Origin: Pantoea sp. A4
Lineage (GTDB): Bacteria > Pseudomonadota > Gammaproteobacteria > Enterobacterales > Enterobacteriaceae
Assembly (NCBI RefSeq): GCF_000295955.2
Contig: NZ_ALXE01000019.1
Coordinates: forward strand, 1 to 64,000
Reading direction: 5' to 3'
DNA: 64,000 nt
Of the stretch, positions 8,924 to 16,921 are shown piece by piece. Within the stretch, counting starts at the first letter, position 1. Every line of letters begins with the position of its first letter. The position numbers and the translations under genes were made by a program. Below the pieces are notes generated by a model. That model saw only the letters and a program-made list of their open reading frames with translations. It was not told the origin of the DNA and ran no database searches.

Positions 8924-10303
8924 ATGAATTTCCGTCTGAGCCTGTTTGCCGCCCTGCTGTTTACTGCTGCCGCGAGTGCCGCCCCTGATGCCCCATCCCT
9001 GATTAAACAGGGTGAGTATCTGGCCGTGGCGGCGGACTGTACGGCCTGCCATACAACATCAGAACAGCAGCCGTTTGCCGGAGGCAAAGCCATTGCCTCG
9101 CCGGTGGGTGAGATCATTGCCACCAATATTACCCCTTCGAAGCGCGACGGGATTGGCAACTACAGTGAGCAGCAGTTCGCGGATGCCCTGCGAAAAGGGG
9201 TGCGGGCCGATGGCGCGCAGCTCTACCCGGCGATGCCCTACACGGCCTACGCCACCTTTACCGACAGCGATATCCATGCGCTCTACGCCTACTTCATGCA
9301 GGGCGTGATGCCCGTGGATCGTGCCAGTCCGGAGACCCATCTGCCGTTCCCGCTGAGCATCCGCTTCTCGATGCGCTTCTGGAATATGCTGTTCCTGAAC
9401 CCGCCAGGCTATCAGCCAGACAGCAGCCGATCCGCCAGTTGGAACCGTGGGCGCTATCTGGTCGAGGGCGCAGCCCACTGTAGCACCTGCCATACGCCCC
9501 GTGGTTTCCTGATGCAAGAGCAGCAGGCAGATGCGTTTACCGGTGCCGTAGTCGGCTCATGGTATGCGCCGAACGTTACCGGCAATCCTGTCACTGGGAT
9601 CGGCAGTTGGTCACAGCAGGATTTAGCCACCTATTTGCGTACTGGTCATCTGGCCGGTAAAGCCCAGGCGGCAGGCAGTATGGCCGAAGCCATCAGCCAC
9701 AGTTTCCAGCATTTGACGGATGACGATATTAACGCCATGGCGGAGTACATCCTCAGCGTGCCGGATCGTCACGCGCCAGCAACCGGCACTTCTCGTTTCG
9801 GTCAGGGCCAGCCATACCAGAACTTGTCGGCTTTCCGTGGCGAGGCGTTCACAACTCCCGTCGCGGACGAAGGTGCACGCCTCTACTCCGCTAACTGTGC
9901 CTCATGCCACGGCAGCAGCGGCCAGGGTAGCAAAGACGGCTACTATCCGAGCCTGTTTAATAACAGCGCCACGGCACTGGCACATCCGCAAAATACCATC
10001 GCAACTATACTGTTTGGTGTGGAGCGCAACACAGCGGCAGGTAAGGTCTTTATGCCGCCATTTGGCACCCAACCCAACGCGATTAACTCACTCAATGACC
10101 AGCAGGTAGCAACCTTGTCCAACTGGTTATTACAGCACTACGGCAACAACACAGCAGCGGTAACACCGGAACAGGTGGCTGAAGTGCGCCGTGGTGGCCC
10201 GGTATCACCGCTGGTGATGCTGGCTCAAGTGGGTGTTGCTGGCGGCGTCGTGCTGCTACTGGTCGTGCTGGGTGTGGTGCTGTATCGCCGTCGTACCCGG
10301 TAA
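8924..10303 (+). CDS. Triheme cytochrome c subunit, cassette 1
   Basis: A 459-aa protein with a signal peptide (residues 1 to about 19, ending ASA), three CXXCH heme sites (CTACH, CSTCH, CASCH) and a C-terminal membrane helix followed by RRRTR. It passes electrons from the flavoprotein to membrane ubiquinone. A GTG at 8918 is possible, but the ATG at 8924 gives a clean signal peptide. The gene directly follows the large-subunit stop, which indicates coupled translation. Confidence 0.9.
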   Translation: MNFRLSLFAALLFTAAASAAPDAPSLIKQGEYLAVAADCTACHTTSEQQPFAGGKAIASPVGEIIATNITPSKRDGIGNYSEQQFADALRKGVRADGAQLYPAMPYTAYATFTDSDIHALYAYFMQGVMPVDRASPETHLPFPLSIRFSMRFWNMLFLNPPGYQPDSSRSASWNRGRYLVEGAAHCSTCHTPRGFLMQEQQADAFTGAVVGSWYAPNVTGNPVTGIGSWSQQDLATYLRTGHLAGKAQAAGSMAEAISHSFQHLTDDDINAMAEYILSVPDRHAPATGTSRFGQGQPYQNLSAFRGEAFTTPVADEGARLYSANCASCHGSSGQGSKDGYYPSLFNNSATALAHPQNTIATILFGVERNTAAGKVFMPPFGTQPNAINSLNDQQVATLSNWLLQHYGNNTAAVTPEQVAEVRRGGPVSPLVMLAQVGVAGGVVLLLVVLGVVLYRRRTR

Positions 10304-10358
10304 GTATTCCCCTCTGTCGCCCGCCGGTGGGCGACAGGTTGCGTAAAAAGAGAAAATC

Positions 10359-10862
10359 ATGAAGCACTATTCACGCCGACGCGTTTTACAGGTGGCTGGG
10401 CTGGTGGCACTGAGCAATGCCGCAGGCCAACTGTTATCTGTACCGCGCGTTTTTGCCGCGCAGCTTACCCCAGCAGCCCCATCGCTGGCGGTGTTTTTGC
10501 GCGTGTCACAACAGCTGACGCAGCAGAGTCAGCTTAACCCGACGGTGGCTCAGGCGCTGGTACAGGCACTGAACCTGACGCAAAAGGATTTCCCGGCAGG
10601 GTTGGCACAGCTGGATGCACTGTTATCCAGCCAGCCTGCCCTCTTACAGCAGGATAAGCTGGTCTTGCCCGAACAAAATGCCGCCAGTGAAAAACTGGCT
10701 AAAAGCATTCTCGGGGGTTGGTACAACGGGGTCGTCGGCAAAGGCAACAATGCCCTCTACGTCACCTATATCAATACGCTGGCGAATCAGGCGGTGAAGG
10801 ACAAAGTCGTTCCGCCCGGTTTCTCTTATGGCCCTTGTGGCAGTTGGGCGCAACAGCCCTGA
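10359..10862 (+). CDS. Gluconate 2-dehydrogenase-type small subunit (subunit 3), cassette 2
   Basis: A 167-aa paralogue of the small subunit at 6732, again with a twin-arginine signal (YSRRRVLQVAGLVAL near the N-terminus). AGAGAAA just upstream of the ATG gives the ribosome-binding site. It starts the second cassette of the same order, 55 bases after cassette 1, so all six genes could be one transcript. Both small subunits share the ending pattern of Tyr, Thr, Pro-Gly/Ser-Tyr and a final Trp-containing tail, which supports homology. Confidence 0.83.
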   Translation: MKHYSRRRVLQVAGLVALSNAAGQLLSVPRVFAAQLTPAAPSLAVFLRVSQQLTQQSQLNPTVAQALVQALNLTQKDFPAGLAQLDALLSSQPALLQQDKLVLPEQNAASEKLAKSILGGWYNGVVGKGNNALYVTYINTLANQAVKDKVVPPGFSYGPCGSWAQQP

Positions 10863-10876
10863 TTTTTTATTGAGCA

Positions 10877-12490
10877 ATGTCATTTATGAACAATACACTC
10901 TCTGCCGATGTGGTAGTCATTGGCGCGGGCGTTAACGGCTCGCTGCTGGCCACCCGACTGGCGAAAGCAGGCAAATCAGTACTGCTGCTCGAATCTGGCC
11001 CGAAGATTGGCCGCGACGAGCTGGTAGAACGCTTTCGTTCGTCGGCGTTTAAATCCGACTTTATGTCCCCCTATCCCTATTCGCCAAAAGCCCCGCAGCC
11101 GCGCTATACCCCAGAGCCGAACGGCTATCTGGAGCAGACCGGCCCGCACGCGTTTGCGGCGCAGTATATTCGTATTTTTGGCGGCACCAGTTGGCACTGG
11201 GCAGCGCAGCTGTGGCGCTTCGTGCCGAATGATTTCCGTCAGCACAGCCAGTATGGCGTCGGTAAAGACTGGCCGATTGGCTATGACGATATCGAACCGT
11301 ATTACTATGAAGCGGAAGTGATTGCGGGCGTAGGTGGCTCACCCAACAACGGTTCACCACGCAGCAAGCCCTACCCGATGGAACGCGTTCCGGCTTCCTG
11401 GCTGCAACAGCGTGTCACCGCGCGTCTGGCACCGGACTTTAACGTGCTGGATGACAGCACCGGACGTAACAGCCACAGCTATGATGGCCGCCCGGCCTGC
11501 TGCGGCAACAACAACTGCATGCCACTGTGCCCGATTGACGCGCAGTATCACGGCGGTCTGGCGGCACAGCAGGCTGAAGACAGTGGCGTAAAAGTGATCA
11601 CCGAAGCGGTGGTGTACCAGTTGGAGCATGACAGCCAGGGGCGCATCGTTGCGGCAAGCTACTATGACTGGAACAAAACCTCGCACCGGGTGACGGCAGA
11701 GACGTTTGTACTGGCTGCCAACGCCATTGAAACGCCAAAACTGCTGTTGATGTCCACCAGCGATAAATTCCCGCAGGGTATCGCCAATTCACACGACAAC
11801 GTGGGACGTAACCTGTGCGATCACCCGGCGATCGGCATTACTTTTGACGTCGATGAAGAGATTTGGCCCGGTCGTGGCCCTGTCAGCCCTTGCTCCATTG
11901 GCCAGTTCCGCGACGGTGAATTCCGTAGCGAACATGCACCGTTCCGTATCGATATCTCAAATGCTTCACAGGTTGCCGCCGTGACGAAAGAGCTACTGGC
12001 TGAAGGCTATTTTGGTCAGAAGCTGGAAGATCAGATCCGCTTCCGTGCCGCCCGTCGTTTGAGTATTAAAAATGCGCTGGAGCAGTTGCCCGATCCGAAT
12101 AATCGCGTGACGTTAAGCGCGAAGAAAGACGAACTTGGCCTGCCAACCCCATCGCTGTACTGGAACGTGGATGACTACGTGTTGAAAGGCACCGAGAAAA
12201 CGCGGGAAGCCTATGATGCGATTGCGGCAAAACTGGGCGGCACCAATATCAAGCACAGTAAAACCGGCGCGTTCTCCAACCGTCAGCACATTACCGGCAC
12301 CCTCTCCATGGGACTCGACCCGGCCACCAGCGTGACCGATGCCTGGGGGCGCGCCCATGACCATGAAAACCTGTTTATGGTCGGCACCGGCGTGATGCCA
12401 ACCGTAGGAACCTGTAACGTGACCCTGACCGCCATGGCGCTGGCACTGCGCACCGCTGATAAGATTTTGCAGGAGACGCAACATGGTTAA
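10877..12490 (+). CDS. GMC flavoprotein large subunit of gluconate/ketogluconate-type dehydrogenase, cassette 2
   Basis: A 537-aa GMC oxidoreductase paralogous to the protein at 7293. It has an FAD motif (VIGAGVNGSLLATRLAKAG), a Cys cluster CCGNNNCMPLCP near residue 210 and the C-terminal RQHITGTLSMG region. The ATG at 10877 or the one at 10886 could be used; neither has a strong ribosome site. The sequence differs clearly from cassette 1, so the two probably act on different substrates (for example gluconate versus 2-ketogluconate, as in ketogluconate-producing Pantoea-like bacteria). That assignment is inference. Confidence 0.85.
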   Translation: MSFMNNTLSADVVVIGAGVNGSLLATRLAKAGKSVLLLESGPKIGRDELVERFRSSAFKSDFMSPYPYSPKAPQPRYTPEPNGYLEQTGPHAFAAQYIRIFGGTSWHWAAQLWRFVPNDFRQHSQYGVGKDWPIGYDDIEPYYYEAEVIAGVGGSPNNGSPRSKPYPMERVPASWLQQRVTARLAPDFNVLDDSTGRNSHSYDGRPACCGNNNCMPLCPIDAQYHGGLAAQQAEDSGVKVITEAVVYQLEHDSQGRIVAASYYDWNKTSHRVTAETFVLAANAIETPKLLLMSTSDKFPQGIANSHDNVGRNLCDHPAIGITFDVDEEIWPGRGPVSPCSIGQFRDGEFRSEHAPFRIDISNASQVAAVTKELLAEGYFGQKLEDQIRFRAARRLSIKNALEQLPDPNNRVTLSAKKDELGLPTPSLYWNVDDYVLKGTEKTREAYDAIAAKLGGTNIKHSKTGAFSNRQHITGTLSMGLDPATSVTDAWGRAHDHENLFMVGTGVMPTVGTCNVTLTAMALALRTADKILQETQHG

Positions 12491-13865
12491 TCGTTTGAAA
12501 CCTCTGTTGACCTGCACCACATTGGCGCTGATGTTGGCCGCTGCCCTGCCTGCCCAAGCAGACGACCAGGCGGCGCAGATCAAGCGTGGTGAGTATCTGG
12601 CGATTGCCGGAGACTGCGGAGCCTGTCACAGCGACGAGGGCAAAGCGGCCTTTAGCGGCGGACATGCCATCACCAGCCCGATCGGCACCATTTACAGTAC
12701 CAATATCACGCCGTCAAAAGTGGCCGGTATCGGCAATTACAGCGAGGCGCAATTCGCTGCCGCCCTGCGAGAAGGTAAACGTGGCGATGGTGCGCAGCTC
12801 TATCCTGCGATGCCCTACACCGCTTACGCGAAGTTAAGCGATGCCGATGTGGCGGATCTCTACGCGTACTTTATGCACGGCGTAAAAGCGGTAGATACCA
12901 GGCCGCAAGCGACGGAGCTGCCGTTCCCGTTCAACCTGCGGTTTAGCATGGCGGCCTGGAACCTGCTGTTCTTAGATAATCAGCCGTTCACCCCGGATAC
13001 CAACAAGTCTGCTGAGTGGAATCGTGGGGCGTATCTGGTTGAAGGTCTGACCCATTGTAGTACCTGCCATACGCCGCGTAACTTCCTGATGGCAGAGCAG
13101 GCTGACAAAAATCTCCAGGGAGCTTCACTCGGCACCTGGTTTGCGCCGGATATTACCGCTGCAACGCTGCAACAGAACCAACGCTGGACGCAGCAGTCGC
13201 TGGCTGAATACCTTGCCACTGGACACGCAGATAATGGCGCGACCGCAGGCGGCCCGATGCTGGAAGCGATTGATAAGAGCTTCTCGCGCATGACGGAGGA
13301 AGATCGTGCAGCCATCGCCAGCTATCTGTTGCCGGAAGCACAAGTGGCTTCAGCTTCGGCTTCGGCTTCGGCTTCGGCTTCGGCTTCGGCTTCGGCTTCG
13401 GCTTCGGCAAACAAGCTAACGCCCGTCAGCGGGGATGATACCCCAGCGGCCTTTAATGGGATGAGCAGCGGTGAGAAGTTGTATAACAGCAACTGCGCCG
13501 CCTGCCATAACCTGCAAGGCAGCGGGTTGAACGGTTTACCACCGCTGAAAGGTCATCCGGTACTGGAGAAACCCACCGCCGACAACGTCGCGATGGCGAT
13601 TTTGCAGGGCGTATGGCCAGAGAAAGGCCAGGGCATGATCGGCTTTGCTGGATCGCTGGACGATAGCCAAATCGCGGACATCACTAACTATGTGATGAAA
13701 GATATTGGCCACAGTCAGGTGCAGATTACCGCCGATCGAGTGAAAACCCTGCGCAACGGTGGAGCAGCTTCCCCGCTGCTGCTGTTAGCACGTGGCGGTA
13801 TGGCCGCGGGCGCAGTGGTGGTGCTTATCGCGCTGTTCTGGTGGTGGCGTCGCCGCCGTCACTAA
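12483..13865 (+). CDS. Triheme cytochrome c subunit with Ala-Ser repeat linker, cassette 2
   Basis: A 460-aa protein with a signal peptide ending AQA, heme sites CGACH, CSTCH and CAACH, and a C-terminal membrane anchor ending WWRRRRH. The start overlaps the end of the large-subunit gene by 8 nt. The linker between the second and third heme domains is a run of ten Ala-Ser pairs coded by a hexanucleotide repeat, absent from the cassette 1 cytochrome. Electrons should flow from the flavoprotein through the three hemes to quinone. Confidence 0.9.
   Translation: MVNRLKPLLTCTTLALMLAAALPAQADDQAAQIKRGEYLAIAGDCGACHSDEGKAAFSGGHAITSPIGTIYSTNITPSKVAGIGNYSEAQFAAALREGKRGDGAQLYPAMPYTAYAKLSDADVADLYAYFMHGVKAVDTRPQATELPFPFNLRFSMAAWNLLFLDNQPFTPDTNKSAEWNRGAYLVEGLTHCSTCHTPRNFLMAEQADKNLQGASLGTWFAPDITAATLQQNQRWTQQSLAEYLATGHADNGATAGGPMLEAIDKSFSRMTEEDRAAIASYLLPEAQVASASASASASASASASASASANKLTPVSGDDTPAAFNGMSSGEKLYNSNCAACHNLQGSGLNGLPPLKGHPVLEKPTADNVAMAILQGVWPEKGQGMIGFAGSLDDSQIADITNYVMKDIGHSQVQITADRVKTLRNGGAASPLLLLARGGMAAGAVVVLIALFWWWRRRRH
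13347..13406 (+). repeat. In-frame hexanucleotide repeat, GCTTCA + (GCTTCG)x9
   Basis: Ten consecutive 6-bp units in phase with the reading frame encode (Ala-Ser)10 in the linker before the third heme domain of the cytochrome c gene. Slippage by whole units would change linker length by two residues without breaking the frame. The near-perfect identity of codons suggests recent expansion. Confidence 0.95.
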
Positions 13866-13874
13866 TCACAATGG

Positions 13875-13903
13875 GGTTGTCGCGTCTGCGGCAACCTCCT
13901 TTT
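13875..13903 (+). terminator. Intrinsic terminator of the dehydrogenase operon
   Basis: A 9-bp stem with one G-U pair (GGTTGTCGC / GCGGCAACC) and a GTCT loop, followed by TCCTTTT, begins 9 bases after the last cytochrome stop. Confidence 0.8.
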
Positions 13904-14131
13904 AGTGGCGCATGTTCTACGTTATCCACTTGCCTGACTTCCCTGCTTGCTCCCTCTCTGTGAACGTTTGCTGGCCTGTATTTTTCCCTTCCCGCCCGGC
14001 GTAGCGTTACGCCAGGAAATTGCTTACTATCATCAGTCTTACTCATTCTTTACATACCCGTGGTTTTCTCATAGCTGCCTGAAGATCGGGCGATGGAGAG
14101 TCCACGGGGTGCTGACACACAGGGCAGGGAA

Positions 14132-15814
14132 ATGCAGATTTGTTATATATGGACTGAGCGTTACAAGAACTTAATAAACTTCGGGTTGAACCTGAGTAGC
14201 GACTATGAATTCAACTTTGATGGGTATCAGATTACTGCCACTACCAAACCGAATATCACCAGCAAATTATATGGTGATAAGATCAGTAATATTAGTGCGT
14301 TGGTTGGGATTAATGGCTCGGGAAAAACAACCGCTTTAGAACTTATCTGTCGTTGCTTGAAAGATCCGACATCACTCAGTAATCATTGGTTTGTTATCTA
14401 TGAATCGGATGGGGAATTGTTTTTATCTACCAATTTAGCATACGAACTTTCCATCCCTGAATTTATTAATATTGATCCTCTGCATTCCGAGACAGATAAA
14501 TGCAGAGTGATATTCTACTCGAATGTCTTCGATGGAAATTTGCTGGCTTTGCCAGAGACTGTGCACGACCTCTCCGTCAATAATAAAAATGATGCTAAGC
14601 TTAACTTTGTCAGAAGGGGAAAAGAATTTGAAAGTGATATTGAAAAGCAGATCAGGTTCATCAAGTCTGATGCTTTCCAGGATTTAAAGCTGACACCACC
14701 CGTTGGGATTGAATTTAAAATCTCAGCTTTTCCCGGAATCAAATTAAGGGAAAGGGTAAAGCAAACAAAAACAAATAGTTACGGAAAACAAAGCGGTTAT
14801 CAAATAGAAGATATCTTACTTAAATTCATTGATATCATTCAGAATGAAAGATCTAATCATCGTGCGGACAAACAGGCTTTTGTTATCAATTTTCTAATGA
14901 AGCATCTTTTCATTGAAGATTTCATGGCACACTTAGATAAAGAATCGCCTTTTTTTTGGAAAGTCATTGATTCACTTCGTGAAGAAACATGGGAAGATAG
15001 TGATTCCATTTTAAAGATTATCGCCCGACACGCAGATGACCTACAGCCTGACAATCCATACTCTAATAACTACTCTCTCACGAGCACCATTCATTTCCTG
15101 CTTAATATTTCAGCTTTAATCTCTTATGCCGATATTGAAATGGATGTTTCCGCTAAAGCTGCGAAAACTGTTTTCTTCATGCCTCTGAACGGGCAAAATT
15201 CAAATACTCTGTTAATCATGACCGGGCTATTCAATCGTTGCACGGGATGTTATACACGTTGGGTAGGCCAAAGTTCGGGGGAAAAAGCCTATCTTGATCT
15301 TTACAGTGCTATCTGGGCAAGTATCGATCAGGAGATCGAGCAGAAGATTGACGGAACATTGCTGTGTATTGATGAACCGGACCTGTATCTTCACCCGCAA
15401 TGGCAGGTTCAGTTCCTTGGAAAACTTATCGAAACGCTTCCCTATTTAACAGAAAATAAAATACAAATTATTCTTACGACCCATTCACCGCTGCTATTAT
15501 CTGATATTCCAAAACAATGCATCAGCATTATGGGCCATAATACTGAAAACACTCCACAAGTGCCCAATACCTTTGGTGCTAATCTTTATGATCTTTATGC
15601 TAAAGTTTTTGGCATTGGCTATCAGAGCATGGGAAGTATTGCACGAACATACATAAGTAAAATATTAACCCTCATTGATGCTGATGAAGTATCAGAACAA
15701 GATATAAGTATCCTTCATCAAGCCCTTGATATCATTGGCGATGAAATAATCTTATATCACATAAAAGAAAAGTTAAAAAAAATGCATGATATTTTCCAGG
15801 ATGGTGAAGCATGA
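14132..15814 (+). CDS. AAA/ABC-type ATPase of a Septu (PtuA)-like defence module
   Basis: A 560-aa protein with Walker A GINGSGKT (residues 59-66), an ABC-type signature SSGEKAYLDL (about 378), Walker B LLCIDEPDLYLHP (about 410) and LTTHSPLLLSD (about 449). This is the OLD/PtuA-like ATPase architecture. The start at 14132 is chosen because AGGG lies 7 bases upstream; an in-frame ATG at 14093 would add 13 unconserved residues. It is clearly AT-richer than its flanks and overlaps the HNH gene by 4 nt, the classic PtuA-PtuB layout. In Septu the ATPase partners the nuclease and restricts phage. Other ATPase + HNH defence families remain possible. Confidence 0.75.
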   Translation: MQICYIWTERYKNLINFGLNLSSDYEFNFDGYQITATTKPNITSKLYGDKISNISALVGINGSGKTTALELICRCLKDPTSLSNHWFVIYESDGELFLSTNLAYELSIPEFINIDPLHSETDKCRVIFYSNVFDGNLLALPETVHDLSVNNKNDAKLNFVRRGKEFESDIEKQIRFIKSDAFQDLKLTPPVGIEFKISAFPGIKLRERVKQTKTNSYGKQSGYQIEDILLKFIDIIQNERSNHRADKQAFVINFLMKHLFIEDFMAHLDKESPFFWKVIDSLREETWEDSDSILKIIARHADDLQPDNPYSNNYSLTSTIHFLLNISALISYADIEMDVSAKAAKTVFFMPLNGQNSNTLLIMTGLFNRCTGCYTRWVGQSSGEKAYLDLYSAIWASIDQEIEQKIDGTLLCIDEPDLYLHPQWQVQFLGKLIETLPYLTENKIQIILTTHSPLLLSDIPKQCISIMGHNTENTPQVPNTFGANLYDLYAKVFGIGYQSMGSIARTYISKILTLIDADEVSEQDISILHQALDIIGDEIILYHIKEKLKKMHDIFQDGEA

Positions 15815-16857
15815 TAAACATCAAAGAACATATTCGCATGCACAATCCTGATGTACAAGGCGTTCTCGATGGTTGCGAACAGACCTTATGGTTGTATATG
15901 GATAAGGGGAAAACATTAGCTCGGTCAATATCAATGCGAGCCGAAGATCTTTTAAATGAAATAAAAAAACACCGTAATACCCAACCACTAAAACAGGTTC
16001 AACCTGATGATACTCATATAGAATTCCTTGAATATCTAACGAGCCCGGGAAAACTTGAAGAAATCGTCAAGCTTAAACCCGAAATGATGGAAAAAGAGAT
16101 CTCGACGATTAGAGGAATCATTGGTGACGAATACTTTTACTCTTTAGATGACGATAAGAGGAAAAGCACTGAATTTGGAAAAAGACTCATTGATGAAGTA
16201 TTCAAATATGGGAACTATAGAAATTCAAAAACCTTCACCGAGATATACAAATGCCTGTTTTTCAAAAAGGCAACCTGTGTTTATTGCAATTCAACACCTG
16301 CTATCATTTTCAAAAATAAAAAAGGACGAGATCAGGCTCTGTTTGAACTTGACCATTTCTATTCAGAAGTTTGCTATCCTTACCTGTCAATGTCGTTTTA
16401 CAATCACATTCCATCTTGCTCTAATTGTAATGCCAGAATCAAGCTTGCGCAGGAGTTCACTTTAAGCAGTCATCTTCATCCATTTCTAAACTGTTTTGAT
16501 GAAGAGTACACCTTTAAAACAACGCAAAATATTTTGGGTGGTGAAGCTTTAACGACCATCCATTTAGAAAAGACAACGTCAACACAAGAGAAATTAGCAG
16601 TCGATCTTGAGTTAGAAAATCGCTATTTAAATTATCTTACCACAGCATCAGCGCCTGAATTCTCAGAAGGTGTATACGTCAACAGACATTTATTAAGTTC
16701 CCGCCATACAGGACAAGATGAACAAAAGCGATTTTTTAAAATGTTAGAACCCAAAGCGCCACGAGAGAAAAATAACATACTGCAAAAATCTTATGCAAAA
16801 CTGAACAGAGATATTTTGAAAGTCTTTGATGTTGATAAAAATTACCTTAAATCATAA
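15811..16857 (+). CDS. HNH endonuclease of a Septu (PtuB)-like defence module
   Basis: A 348-aa protein. Residues 1-145 are mostly helical with no recognised fold. The HNH/treble-clef core follows: CVYC (156-159), ELDHF (179-183), then SCSNCN (202-207). The two Cys pairs would bind zinc, and Asp181-His182 with Asn207 fit the catalytic HNH pattern. Its ATG overlaps the ATPase stop (ATGA), so the pair is made together. It is longer than the simplest PtuB proteins and has an extra C-terminal region of about 140 residues. It probably cleaves nucleic acid on phage infection; the target is unknown. Confidence 0.75.
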   Translation: MINIKEHIRMHNPDVQGVLDGCEQTLWLYMDKGKTLARSISMRAEDLLNEIKKHRNTQPLKQVQPDDTHIEFLEYLTSPGKLEEIVKLKPEMMEKEISTIRGIIGDEYFYSLDDDKRKSTEFGKRLIDEVFKYGNYRNSKTFTEIYKCLFFKKATCVYCNSTPAIIFKNKKGRDQALFELDHFYSEVCYPYLSMSFYNHIPSCSNCNARIKLAQEFTLSSHLHPFLNCFDEEYTFKTTQNILGGEALTTIHLEKTTSTQEKLAVDLELENRYLNYLTTASAPEFSEGVYVNRHLLSSRHTGQDEQKRFFKMLEPKAPREKNNILQKSYAKLNRDILKVFDVDKNYLKS

Positions 16858-16875
16858 ATTTCACATCAATTATTA

Positions 16876-16908
16876 ATGGTCCCGGGAAAAAGAATATCTC
16901 GGGACCAT
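16876..16908. terminator. Hairpin between HNH gene and convergent hrpA
   Basis: A perfect 9-bp stem (ATGGTCCCG / CGGGACCAT) with a 15-nt loop lies between two converging genes. There is no strong T run on either side, so it is a possible bidirectional terminator of moderate strength. Confidence 0.5.
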
Positions 16909-16921
16909 AATACGATGATGA

